This document shows positions 15,515-24,242 of a stretch of 32,416 nucleotides of DNA, one piece after another (the stretch's first letter is position 1; each line of letters starts with the position of its first letter). Source of the DNA: Lachnospiraceae bacterium (GTDB lineage Bacteria > Bacillota > Clostridia > Lachnospirales > Lachnospiraceae). The stretch is taken from the NCBI GenBank assembly GCA_024693545.1, contig JAILKT010000025.1, positions 1 through 32,416 of the forward strand, read 5' to 3'. The translations under genes and the position numbers were made by a program. Below the pieces are notes generated by a model. It did not search any database. It worked only from the letters and a program-made list of their open reading frames with translations, and had not been told where the DNA came from.

Positions 15515-16846
15515 TCAGATCGTATCTTTGAAATATGCTTTTGCTTCTCTTACGGCAACTGCCTTTTCCTTTTCATCCCTGCAAAGCGTAAGGCTGCTGC
15601 TTACATATTCCTTTACTTCATCGGAATTGCTGAGGAACAGGGGAAGTTTTGAGAGCACTCCCGACATCCTTGCACGCTGAAGGAGCTTTGATCCCGAGGC
15701 GAATGCATTCATAAAATTATCCCTGAGTTCTTTCGCTTTAGAGGATATCATATCCCTGTCAACGCTCCTGCCCGCTTCTTCTTCGGGGCTCAGCGAGCCG
15801 AATATCGAATCCGAGATAAGCGTGACACATCTTTTTGCGCCTATGTAAACTTCATCGCTTTCCTTGCCGGCCAGTTCGGTAAAAGCATCCTCATACGACG
15901 GTATCTTTATTCTGAGTTCTTCAAGTTTTTCCAGTTCACTTTCATCAAGGCCCTCGAATATAAGGCCATCTTCGAACGATCTGCTGTCGCCCTCGAAGAA
16001 GCAGCCGAGTAACCTTTTAACATATGATGTCACGGTCCGGTCAGTATAAACCTCACCGCTGCCTTTTCCGATATGTACCGCTGCCGCCAGCTCAAGCAGT
16101 AGCGAATTGATCATAAGTCCTATGTCCGAAAGCACATCAAGTTTCTCTGCTATTCTCTCCGAAGCTTTTATATAACGCCCATACAAAATATTGATCTCTT
16201 CCCTCTCCGTCTTACATAGATCCTTCGAGAAAACGATATCGACAACTTCGCAGGCATCTTTATCATCGGTATATTTTCTGCCTAAAACCTTGAGTCCCGC
16301 AAATCCCTCGATATTTGAAACTATATCGTCTATGTCTTTTTCTGTTTCACCGAGCTTAGTTTCAAGCACACTTTCAATTAAATCAAAGAATTTTGATTTT
16401 GCGATCCTGAGAGGAAGTACGGCTACCGTAGCCCTTACCGCTTCCCTGACTACTGCGTTGTCTTTGTTCCTGAAAATAAGACCTGTGATCGCAGCCGCTT
16501 CTTTTTCGTTATCCATAGGACTGATCGGTTCCGGCTCGACCATTCTTCTGAGAACATATCCGCATACTGCGAGATTATCACGGATCTCAACAGTTTCTCT
16601 CATTTCACTCTCAAGTTTGCCACGAAGCTTCTCAAGCTTTTCTTCTATGCCTGGATACTCTTTTGTTTCGGTATCCGCTGCCTCACCGATAAGCTTAAGT
16701 ACAGTTTCAGCATCTGAATAGCATTCCGGGATCTTACCGTCAAACTTCTCAATCATCTGCTCTACGAAAGTATCGGTCTTAAAAAGCAGCTCATATCCTC
16801 CGACATGGTGATAAACGGAGAACATCTTTTCAAGCTTCTTATCCAT
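15515..16846 (-). CDS. Unknown 443-residue, mostly helical cytosolic protein
   Basis: A 443-residue protein I cannot assign. It is rich in Glu, Lys, Leu and Ser, lacks a signal peptide or membrane helix, and looks largely alpha-helical throughout, with coiled-coil-like stretches near residues 65-85 and 305-320. No Walker A, kinase or protease motif is visible, so it is not the missing ATPase of the permease pair. It follows permease 2 by 30 bases on the same strand, so it is probably cotranscribed with it. A GGAG stands 11 bases before the ATG. Confidence 0.75.
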   Translation of the reverse strand: MDKKLEKMFSVYHHVGGYELLFKTDTFVEQMIEKFDGKIPECYSDAETVLKLIGEAADTETKEYPGIEEKLEKLRGKLESEMRETVEIRDNLAVCGYVLRRMVEPEPISPMDNEKEAAAITGLIFRNKDNAVVREAVRATVAVLPLRIAKSKFFDLIESVLETKLGETEKDIDDIVSNIEGFAGLKVLGRKYTDDKDACEVVDIVFSKDLCKTEREEINILYGRYIKASERIAEKLDVLSDIGLMINSLLLELAAAVHIGKGSGEVYTDRTVTSYVKRLLGCFFEGDSRSFEDGLIFEGLDESELEKLEELRIKIPSYEDAFTELAGKESDEVYIGAKRCVTLISDSIFGSLSPEEEAGRSVDRDMISSKAKELRDNFMNAFASGSKLLQRARMSGVLSKLPLFLSNSDEVKEYVSSSLTLCRDEKEKAVAVREAKAYFKDTI

Positions 16847-16876
16847 TACACAAAAAACTCCTTATCAAAATCTGTT

Positions 16877-17944
16877 TTATACAAGCACTTCAACAAATGC
16901 GTTAATATATGCGGCAACAGGTGTCCATCCGAACAGCGGCGTACCGCTTATGGATGAGAAAGTATTTATAAATCCGCATGCTCCGAGCAAAAGACAAATG
17001 ACTGTTCCGACAAGCTGGTATGCCGATGCGCTCTTTATTACCGCGGCTAAAACGAAACAAACAATAATAAAGAACATACATAAAGCCTCACCCATCAAAA
17101 ATACGAGAACAGCGCCGCCCGGTCCGCTTTCGCCTATCATGATGAGTGCCGACAGAAGGATAGCCGGAGTCAGGTATACGAGCACTGCAGCCATCTCGAG
17201 CAGATAGGCGTTAAAAAGATTTCCGGCGATCGTCCTTCTCCTGAGCGCTATGCTCTGAACGTTCTCCGTTGCAAATCCGTTACATCCGCAGACTACGAGT
17301 ACCAAAAGCAGCATCCCTATAAGTCCCGCAATTATCTGCCTGTATATCATGGCAGTCGTTATCTCAGCGTTATTTTTATCACGGCTGCCGACATCGATAT
17401 ACCTGATATCAAAGTCGAAATCATACATGGGGTTTTCGGCTACCGATGCCACATATTCCGAAAACTCCTCTTCTGTAACGCTCATATCGGGAAGCGAAGA
17501 ATACTCTTCAAAGGTCCTGAAGAAACACACGTCATACATCATATAGCCTGCAACGATGTCCTGAACTATGATCGATGAAGTATCGTCGCTCGGTGTTATG
17601 ACCTTAATAATGTCTTCTCTGATACCGGACCTTAGTTTCTCCTCATAATCGTCACCGATAACAAAGATACTGCCTATATAGCCGTCCATAAGAAGCTGAG
17701 TCAGTTCCTCCATTGTCCCGCTCGTAACTCTGAGGGCATCACTCTCGAGCAGTCTCTTATTAAGTCTCTCAGCAGCCGGCGAAGCGCTCTCGCAAGCAAC
17801 TCCCACAGGCACCCTGCTCGTTTCCGAAGCATGTAGGTTCATATTAAATAAAAGCGATATCATAACTACCGCACAAAGCGCGTAACATAAAGCGGCGATA
17901 CGATCGGCAAGAAGAAGTTTAAGTCTGAGTTTAAATGATCCCAT
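16877..17944 (-). CDS. ABC-2 type transporter permease (subunit 2)
   Basis: A 355-residue membrane protein with one N-terminal helix (about 13-34), an extracytoplasmic domain of about 165 residues, and about five to six C-terminal helices (from about 208 on). That is the ABC-2 exporter permease layout. It resembles its neighbour in plan but not closely in sequence, so the two may form a heterodimer. AGGAG lies seven bases before the ATG, and the start is three bases after the stop of the upstream permease. No ATP-binding subunit is encoded in the flanking genes within the window. Confidence 0.82.
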   Translation of the reverse strand: MGSFKLRLKLLLADRIAALCYALCAVVMISLLFNMNLHASETSRVPVGVACESASPAAERLNKRLLESDALRVTSGTMEELTQLLMDGYIGSIFVIGDDYEEKLRSGIREDIIKVITPSDDTSSIIVQDIVAGYMMYDVCFFRTFEEYSSLPDMSVTEEEFSEYVASVAENPMYDFDFDIRYIDVGSRDKNNAEITTAMIYRQIIAGLIGMLLLVLVVCGCNGFATENVQSIALRRRTIAGNLFNAYLLEMAAVLVYLTPAILLSALIMIGESGPGGAVLVFLMGEALCMFFIIVCFVLAAVIKSASAYQLVGTVICLLLGACGFINTFSSISGTPLFGWTPVAAYINAFVEVLV

Positions 17945-17947
17945 ACG

Positions 17948-19015
17948 TCAGCTCCTTTGCAGTATAAATGTTACGAACCTGTACGCGGGCATAAACTTCG
18001 CAAAGGAAGAAAGCGCGTTCGGCAGGTACATAACAGGAACAATGCCGCCACCCAGTACCGTCATAAGAAGTATCGCCATATTCGAGAAAAAGCAGTAACC
18101 GTTCCTCGATCTTATGAGCAGTGCTATTATCGAAAAGCCTATACATGAGCCGTATATCATAAATGTAAGATATAAGCCTGCGCCGAAAGAAAACACAAGT
18201 TTCCCGAATATGTTCATCATATATGTGACGATCAGGAAAACGGCCGTCATAAGCGTTCCGTAAACGATAACTTTTGAAACTATCTGTCTCGCGGGGCTGA
18301 TACCGCAGGTAACGAGTCGTGCGCGGACTCCGCTCTTTCTCTCAAGGAGCACGGCATATCCCGTAAGCATCCCCGCATATAATACAAGCAGCACAAGTAC
18401 GGAATAAATATAATGATCGGTCAGCGAAAGAGACTCCATCCTGTCATAGGGAACCCTGTTGAAGAAAGCATCTTTTCCAAGTGCGGTAAACACAAGATCC
18501 CAGGATATCGAATTGTTTGTATCACGTATTAACGATGAATCGTAACCCGCTTCCCTCATCGCAAATGTCAGGGATTCGACATTTACCTCCACCGATGTGA
18601 TATATTCGGAATACGACTCAAGCAGAGCTCCGTATATTGCGGCCTTTGCTTTGTCTTCACTGTTGACGACCGCCGTAAGGGGCGTGTTTTTCATCCTTAT
18701 CATCTCATCGGTAAAATTCTCGGGTATGACAAAATAAAAATCGAGCTCGCCTCTGCCAAAGATCTCCTCTATCTCTTCCTCTGTACCCTCGGTAACATTG
18801 ATAAAGGAATTGAAATCCTCGTTTCGGGTAAAATAAGTCTTAACCATCTCGGATCTGTTCGACTGTTCAAGGTCAACCACCCCGACGTTTATGCGCGTCG
18901 GCGCAGTTTCGCCGTTTGAAAGGAAAATTCCCGCAATCCCGAGCATCATAAGAACAGCTATGACGAGTACCGTCTTTTTGTCGCTTATGAAAAGAAGGAT
19001 ATCCTTTTTGATCAT
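17948..19015 (-). CDS. ABC-2 type transporter permease (subunit 1)
   Basis: A 355-residue ABC-2 permease. The N-terminal helix (about 14-33) is followed by an extracytoplasmic domain and a C-terminal membrane domain beginning near residue 205. The segments LVTCGISPARQIVSK and GGGIVPVMYLPNALSS are characteristic of drug or polysaccharide ABC-2 exporters. I chose ATG 19015, with GAGG eight bases upstream; a TTG at 19033 is in frame and would add six residues and overlap the rhomboid-like gene. The gene is tightly linked to that gene and to permease 2. The substrate is unknown, and the ATPase must come from elsewhere. Confidence 0.85.
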   Translation of the reverse strand: MIKKDILLFISDKKTVLVIAVLMMLGIAGIFLSNGETAPTRINVGVVDLEQSNRSEMVKTYFTRNEDFNSFINVTEGTEEEIEEIFGRGELDFYFVIPENFTDEMIRMKNTPLTAVVNSEDKAKAAIYGALLESYSEYITSVEVNVESLTFAMREAGYDSSLIRDTNNSISWDLVFTALGKDAFFNRVPYDRMESLSLTDHYIYSVLVLLVLYAGMLTGYAVLLERKSGVRARLVTCGISPARQIVSKVIVYGTLMTAVFLIVTYMMNIFGKLVFSFGAGLYLTFMIYGSCIGFSIIALLIRSRNGYCFFSNMAILLMTVLGGGIVPVMYLPNALSSFAKFMPAYRFVTFILQRS

Positions 19016-19025
19016 CTCCGTAGCC

Positions 19026-19964
19026 TCATTCAACGTGTGTATGATTATTTATGTGATCCATACAGTATTCGTAATTCCCGTTGCATTTTGAGCAGAATCT
19101 GAACTCCAGATCATAGCCGTCTTTTTCGGTTCTTCCGCATACGGCACATTTATGTCTTGTGATCGTACTGCCGGGGAAAGGGTAAACGTTATTGCTTCTG
19201 TTCTGCTGTCCGCCTCCGGGATTTCCGGGATTTCCAGTCGGTCTGTACTGCATTCCGCCCGTAAAGACTCTTTGGAACTCCCTTTGACGTTTTTTCTGAC
19301 CGGGAAATCCACCTCCCCAAGGTCTGTAGAAAAGAAGCATATTAAATACGGCGGCAATTATCATGATGAGCGTACATACTCCGTTAAACCAACCCGCGCT
19401 GAATGCGTAAAAGAGCTCGATGCCGAACTCGATGACATAGATTATGATGAAATACTTTGCCTTAACGGGTATAAAGAACATCAGCAGGAATGTCATGTTG
19501 GGAAGCATGACAGCAAGAGCAAGGAAAAGCGTCATATTAAAATAGCTGAGCGATACTGCGGGATAATCAAAAAGCGGCATCGCATCACGCGAATCCAACA
19601 GTAAATTGGCAATACCGTAAAAAAGTGCCTGACAAATTATGTTCATGATAACGCCGTTGAAGTAAAAAAGATTGAATCTGGCGGCGCCTCTGAGTCTTTC
19701 TATGCTTGTACCTATAGAGTAGTAAACAAAGAGCATGACAGCTTCGAAAAAGATGTTCGTCTGGTTAATGGGCTGTATGATAAATGTAACAAGTCTCCAA
19801 ATCTGTCCTTCAAAGACCTTGTCAAAATCAAGCATCAGCCACTCATAATAAAACACCGGGTTGATCATACCCAAAAGAAATCCTGCGGCATAAAGTAGTA
19901 CTATATATTTCATAAATCCGGGGATAGCATGTTTCTCCCATTTTTTTACAAGTTTTTCGATCAT
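19026..19964 (-). CDS. Rhomboid-like membrane protein with C-terminal zinc-ribbon-like domain, probably not a protease
   Basis: A 312-residue protein with about six membrane helices between residues 18 and 213, in rhomboid order, including the rhomboid/Derlin-type Trp56-Arg57 (IWRLVTF) and the segment SIERLRGAARFNLFYF. I see no GxSG serine motif or paired catalytic histidine, so it is probably a pseudoprotease. A Gly/Gln/Asn-rich linker (about 215-262) leads to a cytosolic cysteine/histidine cluster: Cys273-x2-Cys276, Cys291-x2-Cys294, Cys301, His304, His308 and His310, able to bind one or two metal ions. GGAG lies five bases before the ATG. It heads a train with two ABC-2 permeases. It may guide or retain membrane proteins rather than cleave them; that is inference. 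Confidence 0.75.
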   Translation of the reverse strand: MIEKLVKKWEKHAIPGFMKYIVLLYAAGFLLGMINPVFYYEWLMLDFDKVFEGQIWRLVTFIIQPINQTNIFFEAVMLFVYYSIGTSIERLRGAARFNLFYFNGVIMNIICQALFYGIANLLLDSRDAMPLFDYPAVSLSYFNMTLFLALAVMLPNMTFLLMFFIPVKAKYFIIIYVIEFGIELFYAFSAGWFNGVCTLIMIIAAVFNMLLFYRPWGGGFPGQKKRQREFQRVFTGGMQYRPTGNPGNPGGGQQNRSNNVYPFPGSTITRHKCAVCGRTEKDGYDLEFRFCSKCNGNYEYCMDHINNHTHVE

Positions 19965-20032
19965 ATTTTCTCCGATATCCGCATCTTGTTTGGTTTAAGC
20001 ATCTCAAAACCGAGTTGCTGCAAATGCGGTGT

Positions 20033-21784
20033 TTATAATTTTTCAAGATTGGCGGAAGGCTTTACCACCATCGAATAATTAGTATAGTATACCACAAAGC
20101 CCGGACGTGCACCACCCGGTTTTTTAACGTTCTTACGCTCAAGGTAGTCAACTTCTGCCTTTGCGTTATCCCTGCCGCTTGAATAATAGGCCGCTACGGC
20201 CGCTGCCTGTTCCATCGCGCTGTCGGATACCTCACGTCCCTCGGTCTTAAGGATAACATGTGATCCGGGCGCCCCTTTTAAATGGAACCACCAGTCGTTG
20301 CCGCCGGCAAATTTAAAGGTCAGCTCATCGTTCTGGTAATTGTTTTTACCGACATATATGTGAAATCCGTCGGGTGTCACGAAGTGAAGCGGCACAGATT
20401 CCTCTTTTTTCTGTTTTTTCTTTCCTTTTCCCTGTACGACCGTCCTTTTAACATAACCCGCTTCTTCGAGTTCTCTTCTGATAAGGATAAGGTCATCCTC
20501 GCACGTTGCCATATCGAGCTCAAGCGCAACGGATTCGATGTGTTCGAGGTCTTCCTTTGTCTTTTCGATATATCCGATAAGCGCATCATAAGTACGTTTC
20601 ATCTTCCTGTATTTGTCAAAATACGCTTTGGAATTATCTATCGTCGAGAGCTCTTCGTCCATCGGGATCGTAACCTCTTCTCCCGTATTATAATCGATGA
20701 CCGAAACACTCCTGCCGGGTACCTTGATCTCGTGGGCATAAGCACAGAGAAGTTCTCCGAAGAGCTTATACTTATCTCTCTTCTGCGTATCCTCCAGCTG
20801 GGAAAGCTGCAGTTCATACTTCTTGACCGTTCTCTCCCTGATAGTCGATACACTGTGCCTTAATGCCGATGAGCGCTGCCTCATCCTCTCGGCAAGGTTC
20901 TTCTCCATATAAAAGTTCTCAAGGAGTTCACTCGGTGAATCGATTTTTCTCAGCTCGATCCCGCTTAGATCATCAAAGCTTGTAAGCCAAAATGCCGCAT
21001 ATTCATACGGGTTCCCGTCTTTATATACTTCGCATGCGTTAAAACGTCCGTTCCTGACGTCATCCATACATCCCGTAAACACATCCGCGAGCTTTTCGAG
21101 CCCTTCGCCCGGCTGTTCCCCCGCCGGGAGATCGCCGTCCATACCTGCCCTATAGATAAATTCGTTTGCCATAAGCGGGCTGATGCCGTTAAAGGACATG
21201 TACACCGCTTTCGTGAGATTTCCTTTCGCGCCTTTTACAATGCGGACAAAATCTTCCTTTGAAATCTTTGTCGGGTCTGACTTTTCCGCTGTCTTTGCGA
21301 TAAAATACGGACGTCCCGTAAGTACCTCGCGCACAGAGCTCACAGTCGCAGGTATTCGCTTTATACTGTCTATGATGATCCCCTCATCGTCGCAAAGTAT
21401 GATATTGCTGTGCTTACCCATGATCTCGATTATGAGTCTGCGTACACGAAGATCGCCGAGCTCATCGTAGTGCTCGATATCTATAAATATTACTCTTTCG
21501 TTTTCCGGCTGGAAAACATCCTTTATCTTTCCGCCCATTATGTATTTGCGCAGAAGCATACAAAACGCGGGCGACTGGTCCGGAGCCTCTTTACGCGCTT
21601 CAGTCAGATAGATGAGAGGCAGGCTCGCGTCTGCCGACATGAGGAGTCTCAGGGTGTCCTGTGTTTTTATCGTGAGGATAAGCTCATCGTGTTCGGGCTG
21701 CACTATCCTCGTTATTCTTCCGCCGACCGTTTTTGTCCGCAGTTCGCTGACCAGATCCGCTATTATAAGTCCGTCAAATGCCAT
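20033..21784 (-). CDS. rqcH: RqcH / NFACT family ribosome quality control protein
   Basis: A 583-residue NFACT protein, the bacterial Rqc2/NEMF homologue. RqcH binds stalled 50S subunits carrying a peptidyl-tRNA and adds C-terminal alanine tails that mark the nascent chain for degradation. The NFACT-N domain begins MAFDGLIIADL, with GGRITRIVQP, FCMLLRKYI and LIIEIMGKHSNIIL. A helical coiled-coil region follows (about 290-445), then the NFACT-R domain with FHIYVGKNNYQNDELTF, WWFHLKGAPGSHVIL and GGARPGFVVYYTNY. Length is normal. Older databases call it a fibronectin-binding protein. A start spaced about 12 bases from AAGGA is acceptable. It lies upstream of the rhomboid-like gene by 68 bases and may share its transcript. 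Confidence 0.95.
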   Translation of the reverse strand: MAFDGLIIADLVSELRTKTVGGRITRIVQPEHDELILTIKTQDTLRLLMSADASLPLIYLTEARKEAPDQSPAFCMLLRKYIMGGKIKDVFQPENERVIFIDIEHYDELGDLRVRRLIIEIMGKHSNIILCDDEGIIIDSIKRIPATVSSVREVLTGRPYFIAKTAEKSDPTKISKEDFVRIVKGAKGNLTKAVYMSFNGISPLMANEFIYRAGMDGDLPAGEQPGEGLEKLADVFTGCMDDVRNGRFNACEVYKDGNPYEYAAFWLTSFDDLSGIELRKIDSPSELLENFYMEKNLAERMRQRSSALRHSVSTIRERTVKKYELQLSQLEDTQKRDKYKLFGELLCAYAHEIKVPGRSVSVIDYNTGEEVTIPMDEELSTIDNSKAYFDKYRKMKRTYDALIGYIEKTKEDLEHIESVALELDMATCEDDLILIRRELEEAGYVKRTVVQGKGKKKQKKEESVPLHFVTPDGFHIYVGKNNYQNDELTFKFAGGNDWWFHLKGAPGSHVILKTEGREVSDSAMEQAAAVAAYYSSGRDNAKAEVDYLERKNVKKPGGARPGFVVYYTNYSMVVKPSANLEKL

Positions 21785-21878
21785 TTACAGCAATTATCCT
21801 TTCATATCATTCTTTTGATCGATACGTCATTCGTATAAACCGTTGCAGCGAAACCCCGCTTTTGAAATATAAGCGTTA

Positions 21879-22730
21879 TCACAGCTTAAAGAATACCGGC
21901 TTTCTCTTTTCGAACACCGCATATTCCCTGAATCCGAAGGCTTTGAGCTTTTCACATGTCTCTTCAAACGCATATGCGACGTGTTCGGGTTTATGGGCGT
22001 CACTGCCGATCGTGATGAGTTCTCCGCCCATATCCCTGTAGCGCCTCAGGATCCAGTCCTTCGGATGAGCGTATCCGAGCCCGTACTTCAGGCCCGCCGT
22101 ATTGATCTCGAGGGCGATCCCGTGATCTATGATAAATCTGAGGATCTCATCGATTATATCACCGTTTTCCCCGTCTTTATATAGCCCGCGACCTTCATAT
22201 TTGTCGGGGTCTCCACCGGGAATACGCGCATATCTTACAAGATAATCGATATGAGCGAGTGTGTCTATATAAGAATTGTTCCTCACGTTTTCGAGGATCG
22301 CCGTAAAATACTTTCCTAGAGCTTCTTTTACCGTCATTCCCTGCCAGTATCCCGGAAGATACGGATCGATCATATCAAGGCAGTGCGTCGCCCCGATTAC
22401 AAAGTCAATATCATCCCTCTTTAAAAGTTCTTTGTATCCGTTCGTGACTCTTTCGGAAACGCCCGGTTCGTTACGAAGACCTATCTCAATGCCCTTGTTG
22501 ATCTTTATGCCGCACTCTTTTCTGACCTTGTCTATACGTGCATAATCTTCGTCCATATCAAAAAGGAAAGTCATATTGAATTCTTTAACGTTCGGATACT
22601 CAAGATCCATATGGTCCGTAAAACATATCCCCTTAAGACCTTTTTTTGCTGCAGATGCAGCCTGTTCTTCCATTGATGCCTCACAGTCGGACGAGAAATC
22701 CGAATGCATATGACAATCATATAAGATCAT
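21879..22730 (-). CDS. PHP-domain histidinol-phosphatase family protein
   Basis: A 283-residue metal-dependent phosphoesterase of the PHP superfamily, closest to HisK-type histidinol phosphatases. Metal ligands are visible in DCHMHSD (His7, His9), FTDHMD (His40), GIEIGL, GATHCLD, LAHIDY and GSDAHKPEHVA. Length fits the family. GAGG lies seven bases before the ATG, and the gene begins 19 bases after the cysteine desulfurase stop, so the two are probably cotranscribed. No other histidine genes are in the window, so the physiological substrate is uncertain. Confidence 0.88.
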   Translation of the reverse strand: MILYDCHMHSDFSSDCEASMEEQAASAAKKGLKGICFTDHMDLEYPNVKEFNMTFLFDMDEDYARIDKVRKECGIKINKGIEIGLRNEPGVSERVTNGYKELLKRDDIDFVIGATHCLDMIDPYLPGYWQGMTVKEALGKYFTAILENVRNNSYIDTLAHIDYLVRYARIPGGDPDKYEGRGLYKDGENGDIIDEILRFIIDHGIALEINTAGLKYGLGYAHPKDWILRRYRDMGGELITIGSDAHKPEHVAYAFEETCEKLKAFGFREYAVFEKRKPVFFKL

Positions 22731-22749
22731 ACCTCTACCTCACATACCT

Positions 22750-23970
22750 TTATATATTTTTCCCGTGATTTCGGAGATTTTTTATTATCACCCCGCTTAC
22801 GAGGTCGGCTGCCTCTGCGGCTTCCTCGCATGTATTATAACGCGAGAAAGAAAACCTTAAAGTCCCTTTTGAGATCTCATCATCCATCCCCATAGCTTTA
22901 AGTACATGCGAAACACCTTCTTTGCCGGCGCTGCAGGCTGCCCCCGCCGAGCAGCACACTCCCGCCATATCGAGATCCGGCAGAAGCGACAAAGACTCAC
23001 CGCCAGGAATGCTTACCGAAACTATCTCCCTGATATATTTTATTTTTCCGGAGACCTCCTTTGCGGCAGCACCGCCGGGTCTGTTTATCCTTGCGAACGG
23101 CATTAGTTCACGAATCTTTGACTCAAACAGTTTTGCCGCTTCGGCGGCTGTATCATCTTCATATCCTCTTTCAGCAAGTACCTCACATGCTCTGCCGAGC
23201 CCGGCAGCAGCACCGACGCCGGGTGTCCCCGATCTCATTTCCCTTTCCTGTCCGCCACCCGTTATAATCGGGCAAACCGGGGTTCCTCTCTTTATATACA
23301 GAAAGCCCGATCCCTTCGGCCCGTGAAGCTTATGTCCCGAAGCCGAGAGTCCGTCCGCTCCGATATCTTTAACATTAAGACGCATATGAGGCACTGACTG
23401 AACTGCGTCGGTATGGAAAAGTGCTCCCGCCCGGTGTGCCTCCTCACAGTATTTTTTAATATCGTTGACGATACCCGTCTCATTGTTGACATGCATTATG
23501 CTGACGAGGAAAGGATGCTCATGAAGAGCTGCGGCATAGGCTTTCTCATCCAAAAAACCGTCACTTAGAACCGGAACTTTTATAAGTCTTATTTTGTCAA
23601 AAAAATCGGCAAGGTCTTCGCAGGTCTTCAAGACTGCGGCGTGTTCGGTTGCAGATGTTACAATGACGATCTCTTCGTCTTTTGCCTCATGATTTTTCAT
23701 TTCCCGAAGCCTTGAGTAAACACTGCCACGAATAAAGAGATTGTCACTTTCCGTACCCGAAGAAGTAAACGTTATCTCCATAGGATCGGCGCCTATGAGC
23801 TGTGCCACCCTTTTTCTCGCTGTCTCAAGAGCATGATTTGCCCTAAACCCGGGATCATATTGCCCCAAAGGTGACGCAAATTCATCCCCGAGGAATATTC
23901 TCATCTCTTCGAGTGCTTCATCGCAGATCCGCGTGGTTGCGGCGTTATCAAGGTAAATCGTTTTATTCAT
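22750..23970 (-). CDS. Cysteine desulfurase (NifS/IscS family)
   Basis: A 406-residue PLP enzyme that takes sulfur from cysteine for Fe-S clusters or tRNA thiolation. The start MNKTIYLDNAATT is classic. His110 (ATEHAA) and the PLP lysine Lys214 (SGHKLHGPKG) are present, as is the GGGQEREMRSGTPG loop. The catalytic Cys346 lies in GAACSAGKEG and is preceded by an unusual Cys339-Cys340 pair. No iscU, thiI or mnmA is adjacent here. The upstream gene is a desulfoferrodoxin, separated by a structured 272-bp gap. The ribosome binding site is weak (a GGAAAA stretch), so the start may be subject to control. Confidence 0.93.
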   Translation of the reverse strand: MNKTIYLDNAATTRICDEALEEMRIFLGDEFASPLGQYDPGFRANHALETARKRVAQLIGADPMEITFTSSGTESDNLFIRGSVYSRLREMKNHEAKDEEIVIVTSATEHAAVLKTCEDLADFFDKIRLIKVPVLSDGFLDEKAYAAALHEHPFLVSIMHVNNETGIVNDIKKYCEEAHRAGALFHTDAVQSVPHMRLNVKDIGADGLSASGHKLHGPKGSGFLYIKRGTPVCPIITGGGQEREMRSGTPGVGAAAGLGRACEVLAERGYEDDTAAEAAKLFESKIRELMPFARINRPGGAAAKEVSGKIKYIREIVSVSIPGGESLSLLPDLDMAGVCCSAGAACSAGKEGVSHVLKAMGMDDEISKGTLRFSFSRYNTCEEAAEAADLVSGVIIKNLRNHGKNI

Positions 23971-24073
23971 ACAGGGTTTTTCCGTTCTCTTAATTAAGGC
24001 AAAATGACTTCAAACTTTCTTTTTTCTGTCATAAATCTAACATAATCGCCGTGTAAAATAAAGAAAAACAACG

Positions 24074-24116
24074 GAAGAGAAAATGCCGATCCCTAATGTT
24101 GTCGGACTTTCTCTTC
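24074..24116 (-). other. Hairpin in the desulfurase leader (terminator or attenuator)
   Basis: Arms 24074-24082 and 24108-24116 pair over 9 bp, and an inner CCGA/TCGG stem extends the structure. On the minus strand it is followed by CGTTGTTTTTCTTTATTTT. This is terminator-like, yet it stands well past the desulfoferrodoxin terminator and about 100 bases before the desulfurase start. Confidence 0.5.
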
Positions 24117-24132
24117 TATTTATTTGGAAAAC

Positions 24133-24180
24133 GGCAAATATCCGCACGCCTTATAGTTTTCGTTTCGGACATGATTTGCC
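24133..24180 (-). other. Inverted repeat in the desulfurase leader
   Basis: GGCAAAT (24133-24139) and ATTTGCC (24174-24180) are perfectly complementary; inside them TCCG (24141-24144) and CGGA (24166-24169) add a 4-bp stem. A competing short stem ACATG/CATGT overlaps its outer end on the minus strand. Confidence 0.45.
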
Positions 24181-24196
24181 ATGTACACCCAAAAAG

Positions 24197-24227
24197 AACA
24201 GCCGGATGCACTCTGCACCCGGCTGTT
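24197..24227 (-). terminator. Intrinsic terminator after the desulfoferrodoxin gene
   Basis: AACAGCCGGATGCA (24197-24210) pairs with TGCACCCGGCTGTT (24214-24227): 14-base arms with one mismatch (a G-U pair on the minus-strand RNA) and a 3-base loop. On the minus strand CTTTTT follows. It starts 16 bases after the stop codon and may also work on the plus strand. Confidence 0.85.
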
Positions 24228-24242
24228 GTTATTTTATCGTTT

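Larger units (their letters stand above)
23971..24242. other. 272-bp gene-free, structured region before the cysteine desulfurase
   Basis: No convincing coding sequence is present. The region holds the desulfoferrodoxin terminator (24197-24227), an inverted repeat (24133-24180) and a second hairpin followed by U-rich RNA on the minus strand (24074-24116). I could not place a promoter confidently. Confidence 0.6.
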
